A DNA stretch of 64,000 nt from Amarolinea aalborgensis (GTDB taxonomy: Bacteria > Chloroflexota > Anaerolineae > SSC4 > Amarolineaceae): positions 74,678-138,677 of the forward strand of contig NZ_UETR01000012.1 in NCBI RefSeq assembly GCF_900491745.1. Reading direction: 5' to 3'. The position numbers and the translations under genes were made by a program. Below, one piece after another: positions 1 through 8,575 of this stretch; the stretch's first letter is position 1; each line of letters opens with the position of its first letter. The notes beneath the pieces were generated by a model. It was not told where the DNA came from. It searched no databases and saw only the letters and a program-made list of their open reading frames with translations.

Positions 1-286
1 GGTTCCAGCCGATGGCGAGCGTGAAGCTGAGCAGGGTGAGGAACGCGGCTGCGGCCGCCCACGGCGTGAAAAGTCCCACCATCAACAACGCGCCGGTGAT
101 CATCTCGACGTAGGGAATCAGCGCCGCATAGAGATCCGCCAGGCGCGGCGGGAGCACACGAAAATTGTAGACGGCCATCGTGAATCCCCTGGGATCACGC
201 AGCTTGGTGATACTGGACAACAGGAAGATCAGGCCGATCAGCCAACGCACGGTCGTAATGGCGTAGGGATCGGTCAAGAATGACAT
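1..286 (-). CDS. DoxX/MauE-like integral membrane protein, partial
   Basis: The reading frame opens at an ATG at 286 and runs off the left edge, so only the first ~95 residues are present. They begin MSFLTDPYAITTVRW and contain hydrophobic stretches (WLIGLIFLLSSITKL; a second in ITGALLMVGLFTPWAAAAAF) separated by a short polar segment. This pattern, with an early Arg-Trp followed by a helix and a K-x-x-(D)-P segment, fits the DoxX/MauE four-helix family of small membrane proteins, often linked to thiol or quinone redox. The C-terminal half is missing, so the subfamily cannot be settled. No clear ribosome binding site is visible before the ATG. Confidence 0.6.
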   Translation of the reverse strand, partial: MSFLTDPYAITTVRWLIGLIFLLSSITKLRDPRGFTMAVYNFRVLPPRLADLYAALIPYVEMITGALLMVGLFTPWAAAAAFLTLLSFTLAIGWN

Positions 287-535
287 TGACGGCAAATGGG
301 CGACCTCGGCATGAGCTGTTGCAGCAGGATATCTGCAGGCACAGAACCAACTTCCCGCAGGTTGAGCGCCTGCGGGAAATCTAAGGCGGGCGTAGTTTAA
401 CACAGGTTTTGCGCAGGCGCAAGCAATCCATCTTCCCGTTCAGCCATTTCCAAATGCAGGGACAGCTCGCTGTGGACTTCCGCAGAAGGTGATGGTAATT
501 CAAATGGCACGAATCCACCAACAAATAGATGGTTT

Positions 536-564
536 TTTGCAGAATCTGCCTTGTTTGGTACAAT
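536..564 (+). promoter_or_regulatory. Putative sigma-70-type promoter for the CBM48 gene; rest of gap 287-669 empty
   Basis: A -35-like TTTGCA (536-541) and a -10 TACAAT (559-564) are separated by 17 bp and lie about 105 bp before the start codon at 670. Otherwise the 383-bp gap between 287 and 669 holds nothing I can support; the reading frames in it are short and lack family features. Confidence 0.4.
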
Positions 565-669
565 CTAGACCGGCTGGGGTTGAGCAGCAGTAAGCTCACC
601 CAGCCTGCGCGTAAAGCGGCCTTTGCTGGGAGCGAGATTCACGCCTGAAAGATTAACAAGGAGAACGCG

Positions 670-966
670 ATGTTGACCAAGCAGTATGCAAAAAACAATA
701 AGACGTGCAAAGTCACGTTTGAACTGCCCGCTGAGGCGGGCTTGACGAAGGGCACTCTCGTGGGTGACTTCAATCAATGGGATGTGGCCGCAACGCCGCT
801 CAAGCGGCGCAAGGATGGTGTTCTCTACGCCGCCGTCACGCTTGCGACCGGCAACAGCTATCGTTTTCGCTATCGCAGCGAAGATGGCGCCTGGCATAAT
901 GACTGGGCTGCGGATTCCTATGCGGCCAATGAATTTGGCACCGAAGATTCGGTCGTCACCGTCTAA
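670..966 (+). CDS. Stand-alone CBM48 / isoamylase early-set domain protein
   Basis: A 98-residue protein that is essentially one glycogen-binding (CBM48, isoamylase N-terminal) beta-sandwich. It shows the family pattern F-E-L-P near residue 17, the G-D-F-N-Q-W turn near 33-38, then YRFRYR and a W-x-x-D-x-x-A-D segment. This domain normally precedes the catalytic barrel of branching or debranching enzymes, or forms part of AMPK-beta-like glycogen sensors; here no catalytic domain follows. The start is fixed by AAGGAG about 8 nt before the ATG. It is a monocistron with its own promoter-like sequence upstream and a terminator hairpin downstream. A role in binding alpha-glucan is inferred from the fold only. 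Confidence 0.8.
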   Translation: MLTKQYAKNNKTCKVTFELPAEAGLTKGTLVGDFNQWDVAATPLKRRKDGVLYAAVTLATGNSYRFRYRSEDGAWHNDWAADSYAANEFGTEDSVVTV

Positions 967-1118
967 GCAAGGGTCAAACCCTCATTAGCGAACCCACGCT
1001 GCCGGCTGATGGGCAGCCGCTCAGCGTCGCCTGGTTTGCCCACAGCAGACGGTTGACTTGTCTCTGTTTTCCCCCATCCCTCGCCACTCACGAGCAGGCT
1101 GTATACGTCATGCGCAAC

Positions 1119-1151
1119 GGAGGCTGGATCTCTCCAGCCTCCGTTTTTCTT
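1119..1151 (+). terminator. Rho-independent terminator
   Basis: A 9-bp perfect stem GGAGGCTGG/CCAGCCTCC around a 6-nt loop is followed by GTTTTTCTT. It sits downstream of the CBM48 gene and before the convergent ATPase gene. Confidence 0.8.
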
Positions 1152-1203
1152 TGCCAGCAGCCCCGCTGTGCGCACAAGCGCCGTCGCCAGTTGATGAGAC
1201 GGG

Positions 1204-3861
1204 TCACCCGCGCCACGCCTCCACACGTTCACTGCGAATTTGCCCCGCCAGGTCCGTGTAGGTGACCTCCCAGACCGGCAGCCAGGCCAGGGCCACCAAA
1301 CGTACCCCGACGTCGGTCTTGCGCGGCGTAATCTTGACCTCCTGGATGTCATCCAGGGTGGCTGTCCAGCGCGCCGTAATGGCCTCGGCGGCGCGCTGAC
1401 TCTGCGTCTGCAAATCGCCGATCTGCTTGCGCAGGCTCTCGACGGTTTGCCGGCCTTCCACCACATCCAGGCGCGCTTGATCGGCAAGGCGTTGCTTGGT
1501 CATGGTGGTGGAGATGACCCGCGTGCGCCGGCTGCCCAACAGCGCGCCAACGACGGTTTCGCCGATGGTCACCCATTTCTCGCGGTTGAGCGCCGTCGCC
1601 GCGGTTTCGTTTTCAATCAACGTGCGCTGCTGCTTATAGAGTCTGGCTTGCAAGCGCGCGATTTGGGCATTGTACCGCTGCGCCAGGGCGTCAACTTCTG
1701 CGTCACGCGCTTCGCGGGCGGCCTGCTGACAGCGAATAATGAACTCACGCTGCCGCTCCGCCGGTTTCGAATAGAGTTTGAGCATGGGGTTATACCACAG
1801 GCTAAATGCCTGGGTGCGATAGAGATGCTCGATGAATCCGCTTTCCAGGCTCTTGAGCGCCCGCGCGGTGCTGACAAGCGGCGGCGCATCGTCGAACAAC
1901 GCGCCTGGTTCAGGCCGGCTCAGCAGTGCGCCCGGCGCTACGTCCACGGCTTCAGCCTCGCCCCACCGCAGCAGGCGATCGCCCTCACGCATGTGCAGGA
2001 GAAGGGCTACATCCCTGGCTTGATCCACGCCGCGCTTCAGGTCTACAAAGTGAATGGCGCTCAATCCAAGCAGCGCAGGCGTGTAGATCAGATCAATGGC
2101 CGTGGCTTCGAGCCGAAAGCCAGCCGCCTGGGTCAAGCGGCGCAGCGCAGAACCCTGTCCCGCGCGGATGGGTAGGTAGGTCTGCGCCACCTCGACCGGC
2201 AGCACAGGAGCGTTCGACAACGAAGCCCGTGTCAGGTTGGGGATGGGACGCGGCGCCGGCGCGCGGATAGGCGCGGGCGGGACGGCTGGCCGCGGTTGAA
2301 CGGGAGGAGGCGCTGACGCAGGCTGTCTTACGGCCTGCGTGACCCACCAGGGTGCATCAGCCGCCGGCGTCGTCTGCGGCGCGGCCGCTGGATCGGCAGG
2401 GGCTGGCAGAGGCGCCGCCGCGCCAGCTTGACCGTTGCCGAGCTGCGCTTTGGCAGCCGCCATCAGCGTGCGCACCTGCGGACGCGTCAATGGCCCGCGC
2501 AAATAGGAGAGCGCCCAACGCGTCTGAAAGACCTGCGGATGGCCCTCGTGCACATTGTGCAGTAAGAAAACCCGGTTGGTCAACGCGGAGATGGTCTTGT
2601 CCAGCCAAGCGCGATCCAACCCCGCGGCTGCACCGGCCAGCGCGCCTTCGAGGCCGTCGAGCAGACGATCTTTATCGCGCTGGGCTTGCAGTTTGCCCAC
2701 AAACCACGTGCCTGCATTGCTCAGACCTTTGTAATCGAGGTCAATGGGGTTCTGGGTGGCGAGTACGATGCCCACCCCATACGCCCGCGCCTGCTTGAGC
2801 AGGGTGAGCAGCGGGCGTTTACTGGGCGGCTCGGCCACAGGCGGGAAATAGCCGAAAATTTCATCCATGTAGACCAGCGCGCGCAGACTGGTGGTGCCGG
2901 GTTGATTGCGCGTCCAAGTCAAGATCTGCCCCAGCAGCAGGGTGACGAAGAACATGCGCTCGGTATCGTTGAGATGCGCCAGGTAGAAGATGGAATGGCG
3001 CGGTTTTCCATCGGGGCTGTACAGCAGTTGGCCCACATCCAACGGCTGGCCGGTGAGCCACATTTGAAACGACGGCGCGGCCATCAGCCCGTTGAAGGCC
3101 ATCGCCAGGTTGAAGCGATCCTTCTGTGGGTAGAAGGTGTCTACATCGGCGACGCCCAGCGTGCGCACCGGCGGGTTTTGGATAGCCGCAATGAGCATCG
3201 CCAGGTCAAGACTTTGACCTTGACGCCAGAAGTGTTCGAAAATGGTGGAGAGCAGGATGTGGTCGCGGCTGCGCACGGGGTCCGTGTTGCCGCGCACCAG
3301 GCCGAGCAGCGCGGAGACTGTGCCGCTGATCTGTTCACGCACCTCTTCAGCCTGCTCTTCCCAGTTGACGTGCGGGGCTTCCAGGCTGTGCAGAATGCTC
3401 ACGGGCAGGCCGGCATCGCTGCCCGGCGTGTAAATAAGGAACTGCGCGCTCTCCTGCAACAGGCGAATGCGTTCCGGCGTCTGTCCCCACGCGGCCAGGC
3501 CATCACGCCACGTCTGGGCGGTGGCCGCCGCAAATTCATCGTCCGTCTGGTCGCGTCGGCGGGCGTCATCCAGGTTCACCCAGTTGCGGAAGTCAGCCGG
3601 CCGCAGGTCAGGGAAGGTGAGCAGGAGGTTGGTGATGTCGCCTTTGAGATCAATGGCAATGGCGGGCACTCGATCAATGGCCGCCTCCTCCAAAAGATCA
3701 ATACAGAGGCCAGTTTTGCCGCTGCCGGTCATACCGACGCAAATGGCGTGCGTCGTCAGATCACGCGCATCGTACATGATGGGGCGATCTTCGGTTTGCC
3801 CAGTCTTGAGATCGTAGGGTTTGCCCAGGTAGAAGAAGCCGAGACGTTCGATGTTTTCCAT
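1204..3861 (-). CDS. HerA/VirB4-like ATP-binding protein (DUF87 type) with coiled-coil tail
   Basis: An 885-residue P-loop ATPase. I place the start at the ATG at 3861 (MENIERLGFFYLGK), because the 42 residues encoded upstream look like intergenic sequence. Walker A is GMTGSGKT at residues 43-50; Walker B is LVYMDEIFGY with Asp333-Glu334. The segment LATQNPIDLDYKGLSNAGTW is the sensor region typical of HerA-type helicases and conjugative ATPases. After the motor come a Pro/Ala-rich linker, a small alpha/beta region and a long charged helix predicted as coiled coil (about 690-800). Such proteins occur widely in Chloroflexota and Actinobacteria as single genes without NurA; a DNA- or polymer-pumping role is plausible but unproven. 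No partner gene lies beside it here. Confidence 0.75.
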   Translation of the reverse strand: MENIERLGFFYLGKPYDLKTGQTEDRPIMYDARDLTTHAICVGMTGSGKTGLCIDLLEEAAIDRVPAIAIDLKGDITNLLLTFPDLRPADFRNWVNLDDARRRDQTDDEFAAATAQTWRDGLAAWGQTPERIRLLQESAQFLIYTPGSDAGLPVSILHSLEAPHVNWEEQAEEVREQISGTVSALLGLVRGNTDPVRSRDHILLSTIFEHFWRQGQSLDLAMLIAAIQNPPVRTLGVADVDTFYPQKDRFNLAMAFNGLMAAPSFQMWLTGQPLDVGQLLYSPDGKPRHSIFYLAHLNDTERMFFVTLLLGQILTWTRNQPGTTSLRALVYMDEIFGYFPPVAEPPSKRPLLTLLKQARAYGVGIVLATQNPIDLDYKGLSNAGTWFVGKLQAQRDKDRLLDGLEGALAGAAAGLDRAWLDKTISALTNRVFLLHNVHEGHPQVFQTRWALSYLRGPLTRPQVRTLMAAAKAQLGNGQAGAAAPLPAPADPAAAPQTTPAADAPWWVTQAVRQPASAPPPVQPRPAVPPAPIRAPAPRPIPNLTRASLSNAPVLPVEVAQTYLPIRAGQGSALRRLTQAAGFRLEATAIDLIYTPALLGLSAIHFVDLKRGVDQARDVALLLHMREGDRLLRWGEAEAVDVAPGALLSRPEPGALFDDAPPLVSTARALKSLESGFIEHLYRTQAFSLWYNPMLKLYSKPAERQREFIIRCQQAAREARDAEVDALAQRYNAQIARLQARLYKQQRTLIENETAATALNREKWVTIGETVVGALLGSRRTRVISTTMTKQRLADQARLDVVEGRQTVESLRKQIGDLQTQSQRAAEAITARWTATLDDIQEVKITPRKTDVGVRLVALAWLPVWEVTYTDLAGQIRSERVEAWRG

Positions 3862-3968
3862 GCGGGCGATTTTACCGCAAAAGATGGCGGCGCGCAAGAA
3901 CGTTTGTGCTGAGCATGGATGTGCATCCGTTGAGTTCGCACGCCCAGGTGCGACGTTGGCTTTGCCCG

Positions 3969-4003
3969 AAAAAAGACCAGGTCTCACGTAGGAAACCCGG
4001 TCT
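3969..4003 (-). terminator. Rho-independent terminator of the small membrane protein gene
   Basis: On the minus strand a hairpin of about 9 pairs with two mismatches (arms 3974-3984 and 3993-4003) is followed by six T. It resembles the terminator at 32768-32801 in sequence as well as in shape. Confidence 0.7.
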
Positions 4004-4027
4004 TGATAGTGTTTTCAGGTGGAAGTG

Positions 4028-4159
4028 CTAACGGAACTGCACGATCAACCACAGAATGGCGATACTGATGACCACACGCCAACCCAACTGAAACCACAGT
4101 TGGCTCAAAGGGCTGGGCGCAGTCTGCGCGATCGCGTGTTCGGTCGTTGGTTGATTCAC
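4028..4159 (-). CDS. Small single-pass membrane protein (43 aa)
   Basis: A GTG-started frame of 43 residues. A polar N-terminus (MNQPTTEHAIAQTAPSP) leads into one hydrophobic helix ending VVISIAILWLIVQFR. The start is supported by GAGAGGAG about 8 nt upstream, and a terminator hairpin with a T-run follows the stop directly. Strong translation and termination signals on both sides make a real gene likely despite its size. The basic residue after the helix and the absence of a signal-peptide cleavage site suggest a membrane-anchored micropeptide with the N-terminus outside or inside unresolved. No family is recognised. It lies downstream of mutS2 on the same strand, 294 bp away. Confidence 0.55.
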   Translation of the reverse strand: MNQPTTEHAIAQTAPSPLSQLWFQLGWRVVISIAILWLIVQFR

Positions 4160-4453
4160 GATGTCGGCTCCTCTCTCAGGTTCAGCATGGGTGACGGTTC
4201 ATCTAGCATAGCAGCATTGGCTTACGTTACAGATAACGCTTGCGAGGGACCGTCGTCGCCTAAGCCTGTACAACTCAGGCTTCGCCCTCGTTGCTGCAGT
4301 TTGAACCGCCGTGAATCAGAACGAACAACGCCGAAGATCGGTTACGCCCTTGACAGAGCAGTCTCGGCCACGAATTTTCGCGAGTTAATCCTTCTGCCCT
4401 CGACCCATGCTTGTCATTTGCGGCAGGTGCATCCCTGCGGTTTATGCGAGGGT

Positions 4454-6931
4454 TCAACCCTGGTTGGGGATGAACTTGACGATCGTGACGCCGTCGCCGC
4501 CTTCATTCGCCTCACCGCTGTGTGCGTCTTTGACCAGGGGATGGCGTCGCAGCTCATCGCGCACAATGCGGCGTAGGACGCCGGTGCCCTTGCCGTGGAT
4601 GATGCGCGCCCAGGGCAGCCCAGCCAAAAAGGCATCGTCCAGGTATTTTTCCAGCACGAGCAGCACCTCTTCGGCGCGCTGCCCGCGCAGATCGAGCTCA
4701 AGCCCTGGCGACGGCGGCAGCCGGCTTCCCCCTTGGCGGGTGCTGGCGGGCGCTGTCAAACTGGCGGCCTTGGCGCGCAGTTCAAGGCTGCGCGCCGGCA
4801 CGTTCATGCGGAAGGAGCCAATCATGATTTGGGCGTCGCTGCCTTCCAGCGCGACGACCTCGCCGCTGGCCTGCAGGCTAGATACCCACACGCGATCCCC
4901 CACGCCAATGGGGCCGTCTAGCGCGACGGTCGGCGCCTTCTCCACCACCTCGTCTGGGACAGCCCGCTGCTCTTGCAGGCGCGTGAGCAAGACAGATTCG
5001 GCCTGTGACAGGAAAGCGCGATGCGTGGAATCGGCCGCGCCCGGCGCGCCCAGCGCGGCTATCTGCTGGCGCAGCTGCGCTAGTTCCTGACGCAGAACCT
5101 CAAGCTCGCCCTGCGCCTGCGCGCGCGCCTGGTTGATCACGTCACGCCGCGCCTCTTCGATGCGCGCCATTTGGTAGCGCAGGTCCGCTTCGAGCACCTG
5201 CACCTGGCGCGCGCGAATTTCGGCCTCGCTCTGCGCTCTCAAAGTGGCGTCTTTGGCCGTCTTGATCTCGGTCAGCAGTACCTCTGATTCCAGCGATTCC
5301 GGCCGTACCAGGGCTTCAGCTTTCGCCACAATCGGCTCGGGCAGGCCCAGGCGCCGGGCAATGGCCAGCGCGTTGGAGCGGCCGGGCAGGCCGATGCTCA
5401 GCTCAAAGGTGGGCGCCAACGTCTCCAAGTCGAACTCCACGCTGGCGTTCTTGATGCCGGGCGTCGCCTGCGCAAAGACCTTCAACTCGGAGTAGTGCGT
5501 AGTGGCGAACGTGGTCACGCCGCGGTCGAGCAGGAAGCTGAGCAGCGAACGCGCCAGGGCAGAACCTTCCTCGGGATCGGTGCCGGCGCCGAGCTCATCC
5601 AGCAGCACCAGGCAGCGATTATCGGCCTCTTCCAGGATGTCAATAATGTTGGTCAGGTGCGAGCTGAACGTAGATAGATTCTGTTCGATGCTCTGCTCAT
5701 CGCCGATGTCCGCATAGATGCCCTCGAAGACGCTCAGACGGCTGCCCTCGTCCGCGGGAATGTGCATGCCAGACTGGGCCATCAACGCCAGCAGGCCCAC
5801 CGTTTTCAGCGACACCGTCTTGCCGCCCGTGTTGGGACCGGTGACGACGACGCTGTAGTACGTGTCGTCAATCCACACATCAATCGGCACCACGGTGAGC
5901 GGATCGAGCAGGGGATGGCGGGCGCGCTTCAGGTCAATCGTCGAGCCGGGATGCATGATCGGCGGCGCGTGTTCCGCGGCTGTCTCTCGACCTTTGCCAT
6001 GCGCACGCTTATCCTGCCCAGGTCTAGCTACCGATTGCGGCCGGAACGGAACCAGTTCTGGCTCCACGGCCATCAGGCTTTCGGCAAAGCGGGCGCGCGC
6101 CAGGATGAGATCCAGCTGCGCCAGCGTGTCCACGGTGCGCTGAATGGTGGACGCTTCTGCCGCCACCAGGGCGGTCAGCTTGGTAAGAATACGCTGGATT
6201 TCTTCTTCTTCGGCCAGCTGCATCTCACGCCAGGTGTTGTTGAGATCAAGCGCGGCCAGCGGCTCAATGAAAAGGGTGGCGCCGCTGCCTGATTGGTCAT
6301 GAATCAGACCAGGGATACGGCCCTTGAACTCGGCGCGCAGTGGAATCACATAGCGTCCCTGACGCTGCGTAACAATCGGCTCCTGCAAATAGGGCTGGTT
6401 GGCCGTCGAGGTGACAAGGCGCTGCAGGGTGGTCATCAAGCGATCGTGAGCCACCTTCAGCTCACGCCGGATGCGCAGCAAGGCGTCGCTGGCGCTGTCG
6501 AGCACGTCGCCGCGTTCGCTGATGCAGCGGCCGATCTCATTCGCCACTTCATCGCTCGACTGCAGACGCGCGCCGAGGTCTGCCAGGTGCGGTGCGGTAT
6601 CCGCGGCGCGGGTCATGGTGCGCTGCAAGGCGCGGGCGCGCAGCAGCGTGCTGCGAATGTCGAGCAGGTCTGGCGGCCGCAGGGTGACCGCGCGTTCGGC
6701 CTGCGCCAGTAGCGGCCGCACATCGAACACCCCGCCGAGGTGCAGGTTGGGGTTTTCGGGCAGCAAACGCCGGGCCTCGTTGGTCTCTGCCTGCCAATCT
6801 TGAGCCTGCCGCAGGTCATCGGTGGGCAGCAGGGCCAGGGCCAGCTCTTGCCCACCCGAAAAATCGGCAAACCCGGCCAGGCGGGCCAGCACTTTGTCGT
6901 ATTCCAGGAGTTTCAGTGATCTCGGATTCAT
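4454..6931 (-). CDS. mutS2: Endonuclease MutS2 (MutS family ATPase with Smr domain)
   Basis: An 825-residue MutS2. The core and clamp helices precede the ATPase domain with Walker A GPNTGGKT at about 364-371, the STFSSHLTNI loop and Walker B LVLLDELGAGTDPEEGSAL. A long helical arm follows, then a C-terminal Smr domain beginning LDLRGQRAEEVLL (about 744) with the H-G-K-G-T-G-V-L motif. It lacks the MutS mismatch-recognition domain, as expected. Family members act on branched DNA to suppress recombination and, in some Firmicutes, rescue collided ribosomes; which applies here cannot be seen. The length is typical. The Shine-Dalgarno sequence is weak. The MaoC gene ends 85 bp upstream on the same strand. 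Confidence 0.95.
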   Translation of the reverse strand: MNPRSLKLLEYDKVLARLAGFADFSGGQELALALLPTDDLRQAQDWQAETNEARRLLPENPNLHLGGVFDVRPLLAQAERAVTLRPPDLLDIRSTLLRARALQRTMTRAADTAPHLADLGARLQSSDEVANEIGRCISERGDVLDSASDALLRIRRELKVAHDRLMTTLQRLVTSTANQPYLQEPIVTQRQGRYVIPLRAEFKGRIPGLIHDQSGSGATLFIEPLAALDLNNTWREMQLAEEEEIQRILTKLTALVAAEASTIQRTVDTLAQLDLILARARFAESLMAVEPELVPFRPQSVARPGQDKRAHGKGRETAAEHAPPIMHPGSTIDLKRARHPLLDPLTVVPIDVWIDDTYYSVVVTGPNTGGKTVSLKTVGLLALMAQSGMHIPADEGSRLSVFEGIYADIGDEQSIEQNLSTFSSHLTNIIDILEEADNRCLVLLDELGAGTDPEEGSALARSLLSFLLDRGVTTFATTHYSELKVFAQATPGIKNASVEFDLETLAPTFELSIGLPGRSNALAIARRLGLPEPIVAKAEALVRPESLESEVLLTEIKTAKDATLRAQSEAEIRARQVQVLEADLRYQMARIEEARRDVINQARAQAQGELEVLRQELAQLRQQIAALGAPGAADSTHRAFLSQAESVLLTRLQEQRAVPDEVVEKAPTVALDGPIGVGDRVWVSSLQASGEVVALEGSDAQIMIGSFRMNVPARSLELRAKAASLTAPASTRQGGSRLPPSPGLELDLRGQRAEEVLLVLEKYLDDAFLAGLPWARIIHGKGTGVLRRIVRDELRRHPLVKDAHSGEANEGGDGVTIVKFIPNQG

Positions 6932-7016
6932 CGTCTATCCATGTCCGCGGGCAAAGCAACGCACGGCCCCCTGCTCATCGCTCAAACGCTGCGCCTCTTG
7001 GCAGCAGACGTACGGC

Positions 7017-7487
7017 TCAGGCGGCCGGCGCCGACTTCACCAGCACTTTCCAATTGCCGCGTTGGACAACTTCGTCCCGTTGGTTGAGAATCTGCATCTT
7101 GAACGTGACGAAGCCGCCGCCCAAGCGGGGCATCGCCTTTTTTTCATCAATGGTGGCGCGCACGCGCACGGTGTCGCCGATCTTGACCGGGCCGCGGAAT
7201 TCCCATTCCAGGCCCATGAAGGCTTGCACGGTGTCTTCCATGAAGCCCAGCCGCACGGCCAGGCCGCTGGCAATCGAGAGCACGAGCAGCCCATGCGCAA
7301 CGCGTTCGCCGAACAGGCCCTGGCGGGCATACTCGGCGTCCGTATGAATCAGGTTCCAGTCGCCGCTAAGCGCGGCGAAACTCACCACGTCGGTTTCGGT
7401 GACGGTGCGCCCGACGCTGGTAATCGAATCGCCCGCCGTGAACTCCTCGAAGAATAGCCCGGTGATGCGGGCGAGTGCTTTAGCCAT
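7017..7487 (-). CDS. MaoC-family (R)-specific enoyl-CoA hydratase/dehydratase
   Basis: A 156-residue single hotdog-fold protein. The catalytic hydratase-2 motif is visible as SGDWNLIHTDAEYAR (Asp...His-x-Asp), followed by AHGLLVLSIASGL, the conserved A-H-G segment. Family members hydrate 2-enoyl-CoA, for example (R)-3-hydroxyacyl-CoA formation or mesaconyl-CoA hydration. Its substrate cannot be read from sequence. It is not next to the CoA-ester operon at 54-58.7 kb, but it is the only MaoC protein in the window and could supply a hydratase step to it; that is inference. Confidence 0.85.
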   Translation of the reverse strand: MAKALARITGLFFEEFTAGDSITSVGRTVTETDVVSFAALSGDWNLIHTDAEYARQGLFGERVAHGLLVLSIASGLAVRLGFMEDTVQAFMGLEWEFRGPVKIGDTVRVRATIDEKKAMPRLGGGFVTFKMQILNQRDEVVQRGNWKVLVKSAPAA

Positions 7488-7520
7488 TGGAATACTCTCT
7501 TTCGTAAAATGCGCAGTCCG

Positions 7521-7578
7521 ATTCTAGCATACTTCATAAGGGAAATGCACGCCTGACTCTCACCAGGGGGTGCATTTC
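7521..7578 (-). promoter_or_regulatory. Extended -10 element with an inverted repeat upstream of the MaoC gene
   Basis: On the minus strand TGC-TAGAAT (the -10 hexamer occupies 7521-7526) lies about 35 bp before the MaoC start. A perfect 9-bp inverted repeat, GAAATGCAC (7542-7550) and GTGCATTTC (7570-7578), covers the expected -35 region, with a further short CCTG/CAGG stem inside. It could be an operator for a regulator of the MaoC gene or a terminator for hicAB; there is no T-run. Confidence 0.35.
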
Positions 7579-7698
7579 AATTTCGGGGCATAGTTCACGG
7601 AGATGAAGCTCCGCCTGCTGGAGCCAGTAGGGAGCAGCGGCAAAGCGCCATCAAGATAAGCGGATCAGTTTTCTCCGGCTCGCTTCACGATCATTTCA

Positions 7699-8031
7699 CT
7701 ATGGCTGCACAGCCTTGGTGAACGCCTCAACCGCCCATTGATTGATGCTCTTTCCGCTGACCTGAGCCGCAACAGCCACTGCGGCATGGATTTCAGGTGG
7801 CACGCGCAGCATGAGTTTGCCTGAATAAGGCTTCTGCGGAGCGCGTCCCAACTTCTCGCACGCCTCCAAATAGTCCTCGACCGCCTCTTCAAAGGCTGCG
7901 CGCAGTTCGGTCACCGAATCGCCATGAAAACCTACCACGTCATTGATGCCAGCGATATGACCCACCAGGCACTGATCTTCATCGCTATACTCGATGCGGG
8001 CTGCATATCCTCGATAAATCATCGTGTTCAT
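7699..8031 (-). CDS. hicB: Type II antitoxin HicB
   Basis: A 110-residue HicB. The N-terminal half (YRGYAARIEYSDEDQCLVGH through VVGFHGDSVTEL) is the degenerate RNase H-like toxin-binding fold. The C-terminal half (LMLRVPPEIHAAVAVAAQ...SINQWAVEAF) is a ribbon-helix-helix DNA-binding domain. It overlaps hicA by 4 nt, so the two are translationally coupled, toxin first. HicB neutralises HicA and normally represses the shared promoter; a palindrome at 8292-8310 is the candidate operator. Confidence 0.9.
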   Translation of the reverse strand: MNTMIYRGYAARIEYSDEDQCLVGHIAGINDVVGFHGDSVTELRAAFEEAVEDYLEACEKLGRAPQKPYSGKLMLRVPPEIHAAVAVAAQVSGKSINQWAVEAFTKAVQP

Positions 8032-8282
8032 GGTTTGATGCCTGCTTGCTCCAAGAAACGGCGCGCATCACGCACTTGATAGGGCTTCGCCTCTTTCTCT
8101 GGATGCGGCCGATGAAAGGTTGCGACAACGCTGTTCAACTCGAAGCGCACCCGCGAACCGCGACCTTCTACCATCCTGGCGCCTAATGCTAACAAGAGCG
8201 CCTCGATGTCGCCCCATTCCAAGGTGGCTGGAACAGGCGTTTGGAAGATCTTGTCCAGGGTTTTTTGTTGCCGCTTGTTCAT
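8028..8282 (-). CDS. hicA: Type II toxin HicA (mRNA interferase)
   Basis: An 84-residue HicA-like toxin from the ATG at 8282 (MNKRQQKTLDKIF). Longer in-frame starts exist, but the promoter lies inside that extension, so they cannot be on this transcript. HicA folds as a small dsRNA-binding-like domain with a catalytic His; here the candidate lies in VVATFHRPHPEK. The internal GRGSRVRFEL segment matches the usual G-S-H/R strand. Activity is expected to be translation-dependent or independent mRNA cleavage, blocked by HicB. The gene may be translated from a leaderless message, since the -10 element ends 7 nt before the ATG. Confidence 0.85.
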   Translation of the reverse strand: MNKRQQKTLDKIFQTPVPATLEWGDIEALLLALGARMVEGRGSRVRFELNSVVATFHRPHPEKEAKPYQVRDARRFLEQAGIKP

Positions 8283-8289
8283 TGACCGC

Positions 8290-8318
8290 ATGATAGCATG
8301 TTTTGCTATCGTTTGCAA
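8290..8318 (-). promoter_or_regulatory. hicAB promoter with overlapping palindromic operator
   Basis: On the minus strand TTGCAA (8313-8318) and TATCAT (8290-8295) are spaced by exactly 17 bp. A perfect palindrome, GATAGCA-5 nt-TGCTATC (8292-8310), fills the spacer and enters the -10 element. That is where an autorepressing HicB ribbon-helix-helix dimer would bind. Confidence 0.7.
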
Positions 8319-8526
8319 GTGAGAAGACGGGGATTAGAAAGCCAATCGCTCAGCCCGCGACAGATAACGCAACCGCTTATCGTTAGGGTAACGATTACTG
8401 CGAGTCATCTTAATCGCATCAATTATCTATTCGACCATAGCTTGTCGCCTCTGACACTTTCATCATTCTAGCCCTGCCCCTGGTTTGTCAAAAGGTTTGG
8501 GATTTTCTGCTTTGGGCTTTTGGTCT

Positions 8527-8532
8527 TATAAT
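8527..8532 (+). promoter_or_regulatory. -10 element for recN
   Basis: A consensus TATAAT lies 43 bp before the recN start. No good -35 hexamer stands at 16-18 bp, and I see no LexA-type box in 8319-8575. Confidence 0.4.
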
Positions 8533-8575
8533 CGGCCTGGAACCACTGCTGCACGCGGAGAGGAGCAAACCCATC

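Noticed and set aside
381..599. 72-residue reading frame on the minus strand in the gap before the CBM48 gene
   Set aside because: It overlaps the promoter-like elements of the CBM48 gene, has no Shine-Dalgarno sequence and no recognisable composition.
4436..4460. GGGTTCAACCC, resembling a tRNA T-loop
   Set aside because: The flanking bases do not form the T-stem, no acceptor or anticodon arm is present, and it overlaps the end of mutS2.
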